64,000 bases of DNA from UBA4717 sp045577925 (GTDB taxonomy: Bacteria > Bacillota > Clostridia > Oscillospirales > CAG-272), in contig JAZNJH010000035.1 in assembly GCA_045577925.1 (NCBI GenBank), forward strand, positions 37,145-101,144, written 5' to 3'. Made by a program: the position numbers and the translations under genes. This document shows positions 15,311-24,334 of this stretch, one piece after another. A model generated the notes under the pieces. The model did not search any database. It was not told where the DNA came from and saw only the letters and a program-made list of their open reading frames with translations. Within the stretch, counting starts at the first letter, position 1, and every line of letters starts with the position of its first letter.

Positions 15311-17521
15311 TTATTTCATTGGAGCCGGAGTTGTCGGAAGTTTTATCTTGCGAACGCTGTCGCCCTTAGGGTATTTTTTCTTGTAGTCCGTTCGTGCGTC
15401 AGCTATTTTCTTACCGCCCTTAAGGCTTGCAAGTGTAGTGCCCGATGCGCTTCTCGTGGATTTTTCAACTATGAGAGATGATTTTATAAGCATACCGCGT
15501 TTGTCATTCGTTACAAGAAGTATGTCTGGGTCTTCCTTGGGCTTTATGTGGAAAACTCCGACGATGGGAGATGCATCCGAATACGCATTCGTCAGCTTCT
15601 TTCGGTTTGCTTTCGTTTCATATGCTTTCATGGAAACACGAACGCCCTTGCCGTTTTCAAAGATAAACGCCATCATGTCACCGTTATCATATCCTTTTAT
15701 AACCGCCATGCCCGAAACGCGTTCGCTCTGGTCAAATCCAAGCTTTGCAGGGATATAATCACCCAAGGCAGATGCCTTTGTTGTATCAAAATCGGAGATT
15801 TTTGACTTGTATACCTGAGCACGATCTGAGAAGAACAAGACTTCTGCAATGTTTTCCGTATCGTATGTTGAAAGTATTTCGTCGTCGTCCTTGAGCGCAT
15901 GCTCGTCGTTACCCTGAAGCGAACGGTAGGTTATCTTCTTGAAATATCCGCCGCGGGTGAGGACAACGTGAACAGGATAATTCTCGATCTCCTCTTCTTC
16001 ATTAAATACCTCTATATCCTCTGCATACACTATCTGCGTTTTTCTCGGGATAGCATATTTTTTCTTTATATCCTTGAGCTGCTCCGATATATAAGAGCGA
16101 AGCTTGAGCTCGTCTCCGATAATGCCTTTGAGTCGGTCGATCTCGCTTCTGAGGCTTTCAATCTCCTGTATCCTGTTTAGTATATACTCACGGTTAAGGT
16201 GTCTGAGCTTGATATCAGCTATATATTCTGCCTGCACCTCGTCTATTGAGAAGCCTTCACAGAGGTTGGGGATTACGTCCTTATCGCTTTCGGTTTCTCT
16301 GATTATTTTTATGGCTTTATCGATGTCGAGAAGTATCTGACCAAGTCCGAGAAGCAAATGAAGCTTGTCCCTGCATCTGTCAAGTTCAAACGAAAGCTCT
16401 CTCTTTACGCACTCACTTCTGAATTTTATCCATTCACGAAGTATCTCTACAACACCGACCTGTCTGGGTGAACCGTCTATTAGCACGTTGAAGTTGCAGG
16501 AGAAATTATCCTCAAGGGAGGTAAGCTTGAAAAGCTTTGCCATAAGCTTGTCCGGATCTGTTCCGCGTCTGAGGTCTATCGTGAGCTTAAAGCCGTTCAA
16601 GTCGATTTCATCGCGAACGTCGGTTATTTCTTTTATTTTACCGCTCTTTATAAGATCGGCTATAGTGTTCATTATCTGCTCTATTGACGTTGAATAGGGT
16701 ATCTGCGTTACGTCTATGCAGTTTTGCGCTTTGTCATAAGAATAGCGCGCACGAAGCTTAACCGGTCCGCGTCCCGTTTCATAAACGTTTTTCATCGCTT
16801 CTCTGTCGTATATAAGAAGCGCGCCGCCTGCAAAATCGGGAGCCTTTATTATATCAAGCATTTTTTCGGTTGTTGTGTTAGGGCTCTTTAAAAGCTGTAT
16901 AGCGCCGTCGCATACCTCGCCCAGGTTAAATGAGCATATGTTACTTGCAAGACCGACGGCTATTCCGAGATTAGGCGAAACGAGGATGTTTGGGAAAGAC
17001 GTTGGCAAAAGCGTCGGCTCGAGCATTGTAGAGTCATAGTTATCTATGAGATCAACAGCATTTTTATCAATACCGCCGAAAAGCTCTGATGCAAACGGGT
17101 CAAGCTTGACCTCGGTATAACGCGATGCGGCATATGCCATATCACGGCTGTACTGCTTACCGAAGCTTCCCTTTGAATCTATAAACGGATGAAGAAGCGT
17201 TTCATTTCCGCGCGTGAGGCGTACGAGTGTTTCATATATTGCCGCATCGCCGTGCGGATTAAGTTTCATTGTTGAACCTACTACGTTGGTACTTTTTGTA
17301 CGAGCGCCTGTAAGAAGCCCCATTTTATACATAGTATAAAGAAGCTTACGATGCGACGGCTTGAAGCCGTCAATTTCAGGTATGGCACGGTCACGTATTA
17401 CATACATTGCATACGGCATGAAGTTTTTAACGATAGTATCGGTAATAAACTGATTAGTTACCTCTGCCACCTTGCCGCTTGCTATGTGTGCCGGTTGTGC
17501 TTTTTTTCTTTGTTTAGCCAT
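15311..17521 (-). CDS. Type IIA DNA topoisomerase subunit A (ParC/GyrA family)
   Basis: The 736-aa subunit breaks and rejoins DNA through Tyr135 (AASRYTEVKL). The winged-helix region holds LNPHGDAAIYETLV (88-100), a coiled-coil tower follows, and the C-terminal beta-pinwheel is short. There is no GyrA box (QRRGGKG), so it is more like topoisomerase IV subunit A than a supercoiling gyrase. The residue equivalent to GyrA Ser83 is Ala93 and that equivalent to Asp87 is Glu97. No subunit B gene is adjacent, which is unusual for parC. The Lys-rich tail is typical of clostridial members. Confidence 0.88.
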   Translation of the reverse strand: MAKQRKKAQPAHIASGKVAEVTNQFITDTIVKNFMPYAMYVIRDRAIPEIDGFKPSHRKLLYTMYKMGLLTGARTKSTNVVGSTMKLNPHGDAAIYETLVRLTRGNETLLHPFIDSKGSFGKQYSRDMAYAASRYTEVKLDPFASELFGGIDKNAVDLIDNYDSTMLEPTLLPTSFPNILVSPNLGIAVGLASNICSFNLGEVCDGAIQLLKSPNTTTEKMLDIIKAPDFAGGALLIYDREAMKNVYETGRGPVKLRARYSYDKAQNCIDVTQIPYSTSIEQIMNTIADLIKSGKIKEITDVRDEIDLNGFKLTIDLRRGTDPDKLMAKLFKLTSLEDNFSCNFNVLIDGSPRQVGVVEILREWIKFRSECVKRELSFELDRCRDKLHLLLGLGQILLDIDKAIKIIRETESDKDVIPNLCEGFSIDEVQAEYIADIKLRHLNREYILNRIQEIESLRSEIDRLKGIIGDELKLRSYISEQLKDIKKKYAIPRKTQIVYAEDIEVFNEEEEIENYPVHVVLTRGGYFKKITYRSLQGNDEHALKDDDEILSTYDTENIAEVLFFSDRAQVYKSKISDFDTTKASALGDYIPAKLGFDQSERVSGMAVIKGYDNGDMMAFIFENGKGVRVSMKAYETKANRKKLTNAYSDASPIVGVFHIKPKEDPDILLVTNDKRGMLIKSSLIVEKSTRSASGTTLASLKGGKKIADARTDYKKKYPKGDSVRKIKLPTTPAPMK

Positions 17522-17566
17522 TTAGTGGACCTGTGCCTTTCTGTAATTTATGTTATAATGTGCGCT

Positions 17567-18619
17567 TCAGTGTGATATTACCTTATATCCTGCCGCCTTT
17601 ATTATGCGGTTATAAAGTGCAAGCGATATTCCCTCTATTGAAGGTAGCCGCGAGTATATCTTCTCAAAATCGTGTTTATCGCACTCGCGAAGCAGCGAAA
17701 AAAGCCTTGCCGCGTGCGACTTAATATCATCAGAGTTGCCCAGCGAAAGTATGTTATCTCTGCCGAGACCTGCTTTTATTAGTGCCTGTCTGTCCTCGTC
17801 ATATGCTATAACTGCAATTTTTTCTTTATCTTTAATAGACGTTATAAATCCAAAAAAGTCTTCATCGCTTCCGTCAAACAGCTCAAGCGGCGACTTCGGA
17901 GCATAATGACGGTACATCATTCCGGGAGCAAGCGGTCTTTCTCCCTCTGAGAGCTTTTGTGTTACCGCCTTGTCCACTTTAACTTCGCCGAAAAGAGCGC
18001 CGAGCTGTTCAAGCGTAACTCCGCCCGGTCTGAGAAGCGTAGGGTATTCTCCGTCAAGCTTTACAATAGTGGACTCAAGGCCGATTTCAACCTGTCCGCC
18101 GTCTATTATCATATCGATCTTAGAATCAAGGTCTTCGATAACGTGGGCAGCGCACGTTGGACTTGGTCTGCCCGACGTGTTGGCGCTCGGTGCGGCTATC
18201 GGTACGCCTGAAAGCTCAATTAGTCTGTGTGCAATCGAATGCGACGGCACGCGAACTGCAACGCTGTCAAGTCCGCCCGTAACGCTCATGGGTATATTGT
18301 CGCGTTTTTTCAGTATTGCCGTAACAGGACCGGGCATAAAAGCGTCGGACAAGAGCGCATATTTATCGTTTACATATGCATATTTGTCTGCATCAAGTGC
18401 AGATGCAAGGTGAATTATAAGCGGATTGTTGCTTGGTCTGCCTTTTGCAAAGTATATTTTCTCAGCTGCATCAGAGTCAAGTGCGTTTGCGCCAAGTCCG
18501 TACACGGTTTCGGTAGGAAATGCAACAAGTCCGCCCGATTTTATTATTTCTGCAGCATGGGCAAGTATTTTTTCATTTTCTAAAGCGTTATTGCCTATGC
18601 GTGCTATTTCGGTTTTCAT
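17567..18619 (-). CDS. Threonylcarbamoyl-AMP synthase (Sua5 type)
   Basis: The 350-aa protein has a full YrdC domain (LVAFPTETVYGLGANAL, KGRPSNNPLIIH, and APSANTSGRPSPT) and a C-terminal Sua5 domain after a linker (APGMMYRHYAPKSPLELF). It makes threonylcarbamoyl-AMP from threonine, bicarbonate and ATP, the first step of t6A modification at position 37 of ANN-decoding tRNAs. TsaB and TsaE, the later partners, are encoded at 24,775-25,955. An AGGAG site lies 9 bases before the ATG. It precedes the topoisomerase gene by 45 bases on the same strand. Confidence 0.93.
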   Translation of the reverse strand: MKTEIARIGNNALENEKILAHAAEIIKSGGLVAFPTETVYGLGANALDSDAAEKIYFAKGRPSNNPLIIHLASALDADKYAYVNDKYALLSDAFMPGPVTAILKKRDNIPMSVTGGLDSVAVRVPSHSIAHRLIELSGVPIAAPSANTSGRPSPTCAAHVIEDLDSKIDMIIDGGQVEIGLESTIVKLDGEYPTLLRPGGVTLEQLGALFGEVKVDKAVTQKLSEGERPLAPGMMYRHYAPKSPLELFDGSDEDFFGFITSIKDKEKIAVIAYDEDRQALIKAGLGRDNILSLGNSDDIKSHAARLFSLLRECDKHDFEKIYSRLPSIEGISLALYNRIIKAAGYKVISH

Positions 18620-19054
18620 TGATGCTTCTCCTTTTAAGATATTGTAGTAGGACTAAATTGTGTCTGTTGAAATCGTTAGTCGGTGGAATGGCGTCACTTT
18701 CTCCTCGCAGAGAAAGTAACCAAAGATGCGTATAAGGGGAAGGCTGTTTGCCTTGCCCTGTTTTCGTCAATACGCTTAAAGCTTTATTAGACTTTATCAT
18801 CTACACCCGTAGCTGTTGCTTTATTACACCGACGGAGGCAAATCCGCTGATTCTCCCCCCTTATATATCCCCCTCTTGACGTTCGTTCATATCTGTATTT
18901 CTTTGCCTTGTGGTCGTAAAGCTTCTCTATTGTAACCTTTAGAGGGGGTCTGAACAGTTTGTTTTATTAAACTAATTGCCTGCAGGGAGTCCGCTTCTTG
19001 TAGAAATTTAAGCAGACATTGGTGTACGGGTCGAGATTATAAATTTGCTCAAAT
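18620..19054. other. Gene-free stretch filled by a dispersed element
   Basis: No credible gene. Apart from the Sua5 ribosome-binding site, the stretch is occupied by the second copy of the ~360-bp dispersed element. Confidence 0.7.
18664..19036 (-). repeat. Dispersed ~360-bp element, copy 2 (inverted)
   Basis: The reverse complement aligns over its whole length with 6690-7052, with many substitutions. The plus-strand left end carries the diverged GATAAAATCGTT-type motif and a CACTTTCTC...GAGAAAGT hairpin; the right end carries the complement of TCGACCCGTACACCAATG. Confidence 0.65.
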
Positions 19055-20149
19055 TTAAAGCGCTGTATGGCTGTCCGGCCCACCGGACCCTTTGAGTTTT
19101 TCGGCTGTGTCGGCACTGATGAGAGCTTCTATCATCTCGTCTATGTCGCCGTTTATAAAAGTTTCTATTGAATGGAGAGTCAGGCCTATTCTGTGATCGC
19201 TTACTCTTCCCTGCGGAAAATTGTAGGTACGTATACGTTCGCTTCGATCTCCCGTACCGACCTGACTTTTTCTCTCGCCTGCTATCTTCTCGTCGCGCTC
19301 ACGAAGCTTCATGTCATAAAGACGTGTGCGCAATATTTTCATCGCCTTATCGCGGTTTTTATGCTGACTTCTCTCGTCCTGACATTCAACAACCATGCCC
19401 GTCGGCTTATGGATAATTCTTATCGCAGACTCAGTTTTATTTACGTGCTGACCGCCAGCACCGCTTGACTTGCAGGTTTCGATTTCAAGGTCCGCGGGGT
19501 TTATTTCGACTTCAACGTCCTCCGCCTCAGGCAAAACGGCAACTGTTGCAGTTGACGTGTGTATTCTTCCCGATGATTCCGTTTCGGGAACACGCTGGAC
19601 TCGGTGAACACCGCTTTCGAACTTAAGCTTTGAATATGCACCCTCTCCGGAAAGTGAAAATGATATTTCCTTAAAGCCGCCAAGTCCCGTTTCATTAACA
19701 GACAAAAGCTCGGCTTTAAGCCCCGACTTCTGCGCATACATCGTATACATACGGTAAAGCACTGATGCAAATAACGCCGCTTCTTCCCCTCCTGCTCCCG
19801 CACGTATTTCAACGATAACGTTTTTATCATCGTTCGGGTCTCTTGGCAGAAGAAGTATTTTAAGCTCTTCCAGAATTTCAGCAAGCCTGTCCTTGAGATA
19901 ATAATACTCCTCGCTTGCAAGCTCACGCATTTCAGCATCCGCGTCTTTATCATCAGCAAGCTCTTTTGCTCCGAGCATATCACTTTCGCATTTAAGATAC
20001 TCGGTGTATTTTTCAACAACGGGTGTAAGCTGCTTATGCTCACGCATCAGCGCGGTATATTTTTCATTGTTACTTATAATTTCGGGGTTTGCGATATCGT
20101 CAGATATCAAGTCAAAGCGCGCCTTTACCTCTTTTAATTTTTCAAGCAT
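19055..20149 (-). CDS. prfA: Peptide chain release factor 1
   Basis: The 364-aa factor has the universal GGQ motif (GAGGQHVNKTESAIR) that triggers peptidyl-tRNA hydrolysis at UAA and UAG. The codon-recognition motif of RF1 appears as part of the preceding domain (RVQRVPETESSGRIHTS). A full-length N-terminal coiled coil is present. It lies 15 bases after the metal-exporter gene, so the two are likely co-transcribed. Confidence 0.96.
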   Translation of the reverse strand: MLEKLKEVKARFDLISDDIANPEIISNNEKYTALMREHKQLTPVVEKYTEYLKCESDMLGAKELADDKDADAEMRELASEEYYYLKDRLAEILEELKILLLPRDPNDDKNVIVEIRAGAGGEEAALFASVLYRMYTMYAQKSGLKAELLSVNETGLGGFKEISFSLSGEGAYSKLKFESGVHRVQRVPETESSGRIHTSTATVAVLPEAEDVEVEINPADLEIETCKSSGAGGQHVNKTESAIRIIHKPTGMVVECQDERSQHKNRDKAMKILRTRLYDMKLRERDEKIAGERKSQVGTGDRSERIRTYNFPQGRVSDHRIGLTLHSIETFINGDIDEMIEALISADTAEKLKGSGGPDSHTAL

Positions 20150-20164
20150 TATTTTCTCCGCAAA

Positions 20165-21112
20165 TTATGCAAAAATTGATATGATAAGTCCTGCAATCGA
20201 GCCAAACAGCCACAGATATACCGTAATAAAAAGGCTGTTTTTAAAGCTTCTTCCCGATTTAAGCAGTACCGCAATTCCGGCTCCCGCTCCCGCACACAGT
20301 CCTGCAACAAGAGCGCCGAATGAGATTACTCCTTCGAGAAACAATCCTGTGAGAAGTACACTGACAGCACAGCTCGGAACAAGCCCGATAAGCGCAGTTA
20401 TAAAGGGCTGAAAGTACCTTGCAGACTCCATTATACCCTCAATCGTATCTTCGCCAACCAGCGAAACTATACTATGGAATATAAACACAGTTACAACTAT
20501 AAAAAGCGCCGTTGTAAGCGTACGTTTGATCGAATTTTTAAATATTCCCTCATTTGAATCGCAGAATTCACAGTGGTGGTGCTCTCCTGCCGCATGTACG
20601 TGTTCATGGTTATGGTGATGAGAGTGACCGTGAGCATGGTGATGCTCTTTTTCTTTATGTGAAACAAGCTTAATTATAGCATTAAGCATATATCCCGCTA
20701 TAATGGCACAAACAAGCTTGATTATAAGCAAAGGTAAAAAGAAGCGCGCCGATTCGGGTATAGATAAAAGTATCGGCAGTGCCTCGTCAGAAGTAGCGAT
20801 AAAAACAGCAACAAGCGTTCCTGCGCCGATAAGCTTCTCTGAATAGAGATTAGCCGCAGCAACAGAAAATCCGCATTCGGGGAAAAGGCCGAGAATTGCT
20901 CCGCCGACTACTCCGACTCGGTTGCTTCCAAGAGCTTTTCTTAATTTGTCTGCCGCCTTATGTTCTACTATCTCTATTACAAGATAGGCTAAAAATAAAA
21001 TAGGCAGCATTCTTATGCTGTGAAGTAGCGTATCGCTTATTATGTGAACAATATCAAAGCCGCTGTGTTCATGAACGTGCGCGGCCTGAAGCAGCAAGTT
21101 TGCTATGGACAT
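20165..21112 (-). CDS. Putative 10-TM heavy-metal exporter (ArsP_2-like)
   Basis: The 315-aa membrane protein has two halves of hydrophobic segments with matching motifs (LGLFPECGFSVAAANLYSEK and GLVPSCAVSVLLTGLFLEG), as in the DUF2899/ArsP_2 family of putative manganese or heavy-metal exporters. Between the halves lies a cytosolic loop extremely rich in histidine (about residues 152-185, e.g. HHHAHGHSHHHNHEHVH) followed by HHHCEFC. This loop probably binds divalent metal. The substrate is not determined. It is the first gene of an operon with prfA, an association without obvious functional link. Confidence 0.8.
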   Translation of the reverse strand: MSIANLLLQAAHVHEHSGFDIVHIISDTLLHSIRMLPILFLAYLVIEIVEHKAADKLRKALGSNRVGVVGGAILGLFPECGFSVAAANLYSEKLIGAGTLVAVFIATSDEALPILLSIPESARFFLPLLIIKLVCAIIAGYMLNAIIKLVSHKEKEHHHAHGHSHHHNHEHVHAAGEHHHCEFCDSNEGIFKNSIKRTLTTALFIVVTVFIFHSIVSLVGEDTIEGIMESARYFQPFITALIGLVPSCAVSVLLTGLFLEGVISFGALVAGLCAGAGAGIAVLLKSGRSFKNSLFITVYLWLFGSIAGLIISIFA

Positions 21113-21158
21113 ATTTTCTCCAATTTTATTTTATAGTATCCTTGTTTTATAACTTTGC

Positions 21159-21208
21159 AAAAACGCCTGATGAGGAGATCGGTTTTTATTTAAAACGGTC
21201 TCCTCATC
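21159..21208 (-). terminator. Terminator of the galM operon
   Basis: GATGAGGAGA (21169-21178) pairs with TCTCCTCATC (21199-21208), with further partial pairing inside. A T run follows on the minus strand. It lies 25 bases after the galM stop. Confidence 0.85.
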
Positions 21209-21234
21209 TGTTTTTTGCTTTTAAAGTCCGGATT

Positions 21235-22299
21235 TTACTTTACTGAAAAAGCGTAAATTGTTGTATAGTCGTACTTTTCGCCGGGTCTGAGTACGGTCGA
21301 TTCAAATTCAGGGTGATTCGGGCAGTCGGGTGCGTGCTGAGTTTCAAGGCAGAATGCTCCTCTGTGCATCTGCTTTGCTCCGCCCTTGAAGGGATATTTA
21401 TCCTTCATAAAGTTACCTGCGTAGAACTGTACGCCGGGTTGGTTTGTAGAAACGCTCATAACGATTCCCGTTTCTTCTGCATATACCTCTGCAACCTTCT
21501 TCACTGTGCCGTCGGGCTTCAGGATATAGTTGTGATCATAACCGCCGCCGAGCTTTATCTGAGCATCGCTTGTATCACCAATTCCCTCGCCAATCTTTCT
21601 CGGTGTTCTGAAATCAAAGGGAGTACCTGCTACCGCGTACTTGTTGCCCGTGGGAAGAAGTGTGCCGTCAACCTCGGTTATATAGTCGGAATCTATCATC
21701 ATATAATGAGTTTCGTTTGTACCGAATCCGTATCCGCAGAGATTGAAATATGCGTGGTTTGTAAGGTTTACTACCGTGTCTGCATCTGTTGTTGCTTCAT
21801 AGCGGATAGTAAGAGCGCTGTTTTCATCAAAGGTGTAGGTTACTTTCACTGTAAGCTCGCCGGGGAATCCTTCGTCGCCGTCGGGGCTTACGTGCGTAAG
21901 CTCAAGACCTGCCTTATCTGCTTCAATGAAAGGTACTGCAGCCCATATCTTTTTGTCAAAGCCGACAAGTCCGCCGTGAAGAGTTGCAACGCCGTTGTTA
22001 TTCTTTGCAAGAGTATATTCTTTGCCGTTAAGTGTGAAGCTGCCGCCTCCGATACGGTTACCATATCTTCCGATAAGTGCGCCGAAGTATGCGCCGGCAT
22101 TTACGTGATAACCCTCGAGGTCGTCAAAACCGCAGATAACGTCGCAGAGCTTGCCGTCGCAGTCATGTACACAAAGCTTGTTTATAATACCGCCATACGT
22201 GAGTATTGTTGCCGATGCGCCCTTTTCGTTTTTAAAGGTATATGCATAAACTTCCTCACCTGTGGGAAGCTTTCCAAATAAATTTTTTTCGAAAGTCAT
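21235..22299 (-). CDS. galM: Aldose 1-epimerase (mutarotase)
   Basis: The enzyme interconverts alpha and beta anomers of galactose and glucose. At 354 aa it has the family size. Motifs include NRIGGGSFTLNGKEY, LHGGLVGFDKKIW, NLTNHAYFNL (catalytic His) and a C-terminal CLETQHAPDCPNHPEF with the catalytic Glu before it. The ATG at 22299 is chosen because GAAAGGAA lies 8-12 bases upstream; a longer frame from 22326 starts inside the galE stop region. It is the last gene of the galactose/UDP-sugar cluster. Confidence 0.93.
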   Translation of the reverse strand: MTFEKNLFGKLPTGEEVYAYTFKNEKGASATILTYGGIINKLCVHDCDGKLCDVICGFDDLEGYHVNAGAYFGALIGRYGNRIGGGSFTLNGKEYTLAKNNNGVATLHGGLVGFDKKIWAAVPFIEADKAGLELTHVSPDGDEGFPGELTVKVTYTFDENSALTIRYEATTDADTVVNLTNHAYFNLCGYGFGTNETHYMMIDSDYITEVDGTLLPTGNKYAVAGTPFDFRTPRKIGEGIGDTSDAQIKLGGGYDHNYILKPDGTVKKVAEVYAEETGIVMSVSTNQPGVQFYAGNFMKDKYPFKGGAKQMHRGAFCLETQHAPDCPNHPEFESTVLRPGEKYDYTTIYAFSVK

Positions 22300-22316
22300 G
22301 ATTATGTATTCCTTTC

Positions 22317-23336
22317 TTATTTGCACTCATCAAATCCGTTGGGATTCTTAGCCTGCCAGTTTGCACTGTCGCGGCACATTTCTTCAATACCGCGCTTAGC
22401 GCTCCAGCCAAGCTCCTTGTACGCCTTTGCAGGATCTGCATAGCACTCATCTATGTCACCGGGGCGGCGGGGAGCTATCTTGTAGTTAACTTTAAGGCCG
22501 GTTGCCTTTTCGTATGCTTTTACAATATCAAGAACGGAATATCCGTTGCCCGTACCTACGTTGTAGTAATCTATGCCCTCAAGCGTCTGAAGCTTATCAA
22601 GCGCCTTGAGATGAGCGTCCGCAAGGTCAACAACGTGAATATAGTCACGGACACCTGTGCCGTCGTGAGTATTATAGTCGTCACCAAACACACTCAGGCA
22701 CTCACGCTTACCGATAGCAACCTGAGCAACGTACGGAAGCAGGTTGTTCGGGATACCGCAGGGGTCCTCACCGATAAGTCCGCTTTCGTGCGCTCCAATA
22801 GGATTGAAGTAACGAAGGATTGCAACGCTCCAGTCCTTATCTGCAACGCAGAGATCCTTGAGTATGCGCTCGATCATAAGCTTTGTTTCGCCATAGGGGT
22901 TTGTTGTTGAAAGGGGGAAATTCTCTCTTATCGGCACGCTTTCGGGCTTGCCGTAAACTGTTGCCGATGACGAGAATACGATCTTCTTTGCGTTGTACTT
23001 TGTCATAAGCTCGCAAAGATTTAAAGTAGACGCAAGATTGTTGTGATAGTAAAGAAGCGGCTTTTCAACGCTCTCGCCTACCGCCTTGAGTCCTGCGAAA
23101 TGGATTGCGGATTCAATATTGTTTTCCTTGAAAACCTTTTCGCAGGCTTCCTTATCAAGAAGGTCTGCTTCGTAAAATTTGAAATCCTTTCCTGTGATCT
23201 GTCTTATTCTGTCGAGAACAACAGGCTTTGAATTGCAGAAATTATCAAGAATAACGATCTCGCGGCCGTCGTTTAAGAGCTGAACTGCTGTATGTGAGCC
23301 TATAAAGCCTGCACCGCCTGTAACAAGTATTGCCAT
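22317..23336 (-). CDS. galE: UDP-glucose 4-epimerase
   Basis: The 339-aa short-chain dehydrogenase-type epimerase interconverts UDP-glucose and UDP-galactose. GGAGFIG (residues 7-13) binds NAD; the catalytic set is Ser124 (SSSATVYG) and Tyr148-Lys152 (YGETK). The RYFNPIGAHESG segment matches the substrate loop of GalE. It lies 17 bases upstream of galM and 36 bases after the nucleotidyltransferase gene. Confidence 0.95.
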   Translation of the reverse strand: MAILVTGGAGFIGSHTAVQLLNDGREIVILDNFCNSKPVVLDRIRQITGKDFKFYEADLLDKEACEKVFKENNIESAIHFAGLKAVGESVEKPLLYYHNNLASTLNLCELMTKYNAKKIVFSSSATVYGKPESVPIRENFPLSTTNPYGETKLMIERILKDLCVADKDWSVAILRYFNPIGAHESGLIGEDPCGIPNNLLPYVAQVAIGKRECLSVFGDDYNTHDGTGVRDYIHVVDLADAHLKALDKLQTLEGIDYYNVGTGNGYSVLDIVKAYEKATGLKVNYKIAPRRPGDIDECYADPAKAYKELGWSAKRGIEEMCRDSANWQAKNPNGFDECK

Positions 23337-23372
23337 TGTAGTACCTCCTGCCCCGCGGGGCTTAATTATATC

Positions 23373-24284
23373 TTATTTCCAGAGTCCGTCGGGGTAGTCG
23401 CCCTTCTTGACTGATTCTTTTATAAACGCCTCAAGTACGGGCTTGTCATCGTGATATGTAACACCGTACCACTTTGCATCTGTTTCAAGCACACGTGCGT
23501 CGCATTTGTTATCTTCTATCGCCTTCGCAACAACGAAAGGAAGGAAAAATTCGCCCTTCATGGGATCCTGCTTACCTGCCTCTATTTCGTCAAGGAATAT
23601 ATCAAAGTCACTTGCAAGCATATCGAATATTTCGGGAGAAAAGCCCCAGAAATTCATCGAAACGATGCTTCTGCGGTCAAGGTCATACCACTTGTCATCC
23701 TCACAGTACTGAACAACGCCGTCATTTTCCATTATCTTTGTGCGCTCGCATACGTGAGTAAGCAAGCCGTCCTTGCATTCGCAAACGCCTCTGGCAACTG
23801 AACCGTTTTCGGTAATGGTATTTTCAAGTACGTATCCTACCATTGCAAAGTGAGCCTTGTCTTCATCTACTTTAGCAGTCTTTAAGAATTCAGCAAGGCG
23901 TGCATAAGCATCTGCACCGTAAAAGTCGTCAGCATTAACAACGATGAAGTTTTCCTTCACTATACCGCGGCAGCAAAGAATTGCGTGTCCTGTTCCCCAG
24001 GGCTTAACGCGTCCCTCGGGTACGCTTCTGCCCGCAGGAAGAGCCTCCATATCCTGGAATACGTAATCTACCTTAATGCTGTTTTCAATTCTGCTTCCAA
24101 CGGTTTCCTTGAAGATCTCATAGTTTTCACGCTTGATAATGAAAACCACCTTGTCAACACCGGCTCTTATCGCATCAAATATGGAAAAGTCTACGATAAA
24201 TTCACCGTGGGGTGTAACAGGGTCTATCTGCTTAAGTCCGCCGTATCTGCTGCCCATTCCGGCAGCCATAATAACAAGTGTCAT
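23373..24284 (-). CDS. Sugar-1-phosphate nucleotidyltransferase
   Basis: The 303-aa protein opens with the nucleotidyltransferase signature MAAGMGSRYGGLKQIDP and has VVNADDFYG for metal binding and EGRVKPWGTGHAI for base recognition. It belongs to the NTP-transferase (GT-A-like) superfamily but is not a typical GalU or RfbA. Its place directly before galE and galM suggests that it makes a UDP-hexose feeding GalE, possibly in place of GalT. That is inference; the donor nucleotide cannot be read from the sequence. Confidence 0.75.
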   Translation of the reverse strand: MTLVIMAAGMGSRYGGLKQIDPVTPHGEFIVDFSIFDAIRAGVDKVVFIIKRENYEIFKETVGSRIENSIKVDYVFQDMEALPAGRSVPEGRVKPWGTGHAILCCRGIVKENFIVVNADDFYGADAYARLAEFLKTAKVDEDKAHFAMVGYVLENTITENGSVARGVCECKDGLLTHVCERTKIMENDGVVQYCEDDKWYDLDRRSIVSMNFWGFSPEIFDMLASDFDIFLDEIEAGKQDPMKGEFFLPFVVAKAIEDNKCDARVLETDAKWYGVTYHDDKPVLEAFIKESVKKGDYPDGLWK

Positions 24285-24334
24285 AATTATTCCTCCGCTT
24301 TACTGTGTTATTATAATTTATAAAATAAAAGCTT

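Noticed and set aside
21313..22281. 322-aa open frame on the plus strand
   Set aside because: It lies wholly opposite galM-galE, has no ribosome-binding site and a cysteine-rich composition typical of an antisense shadow.
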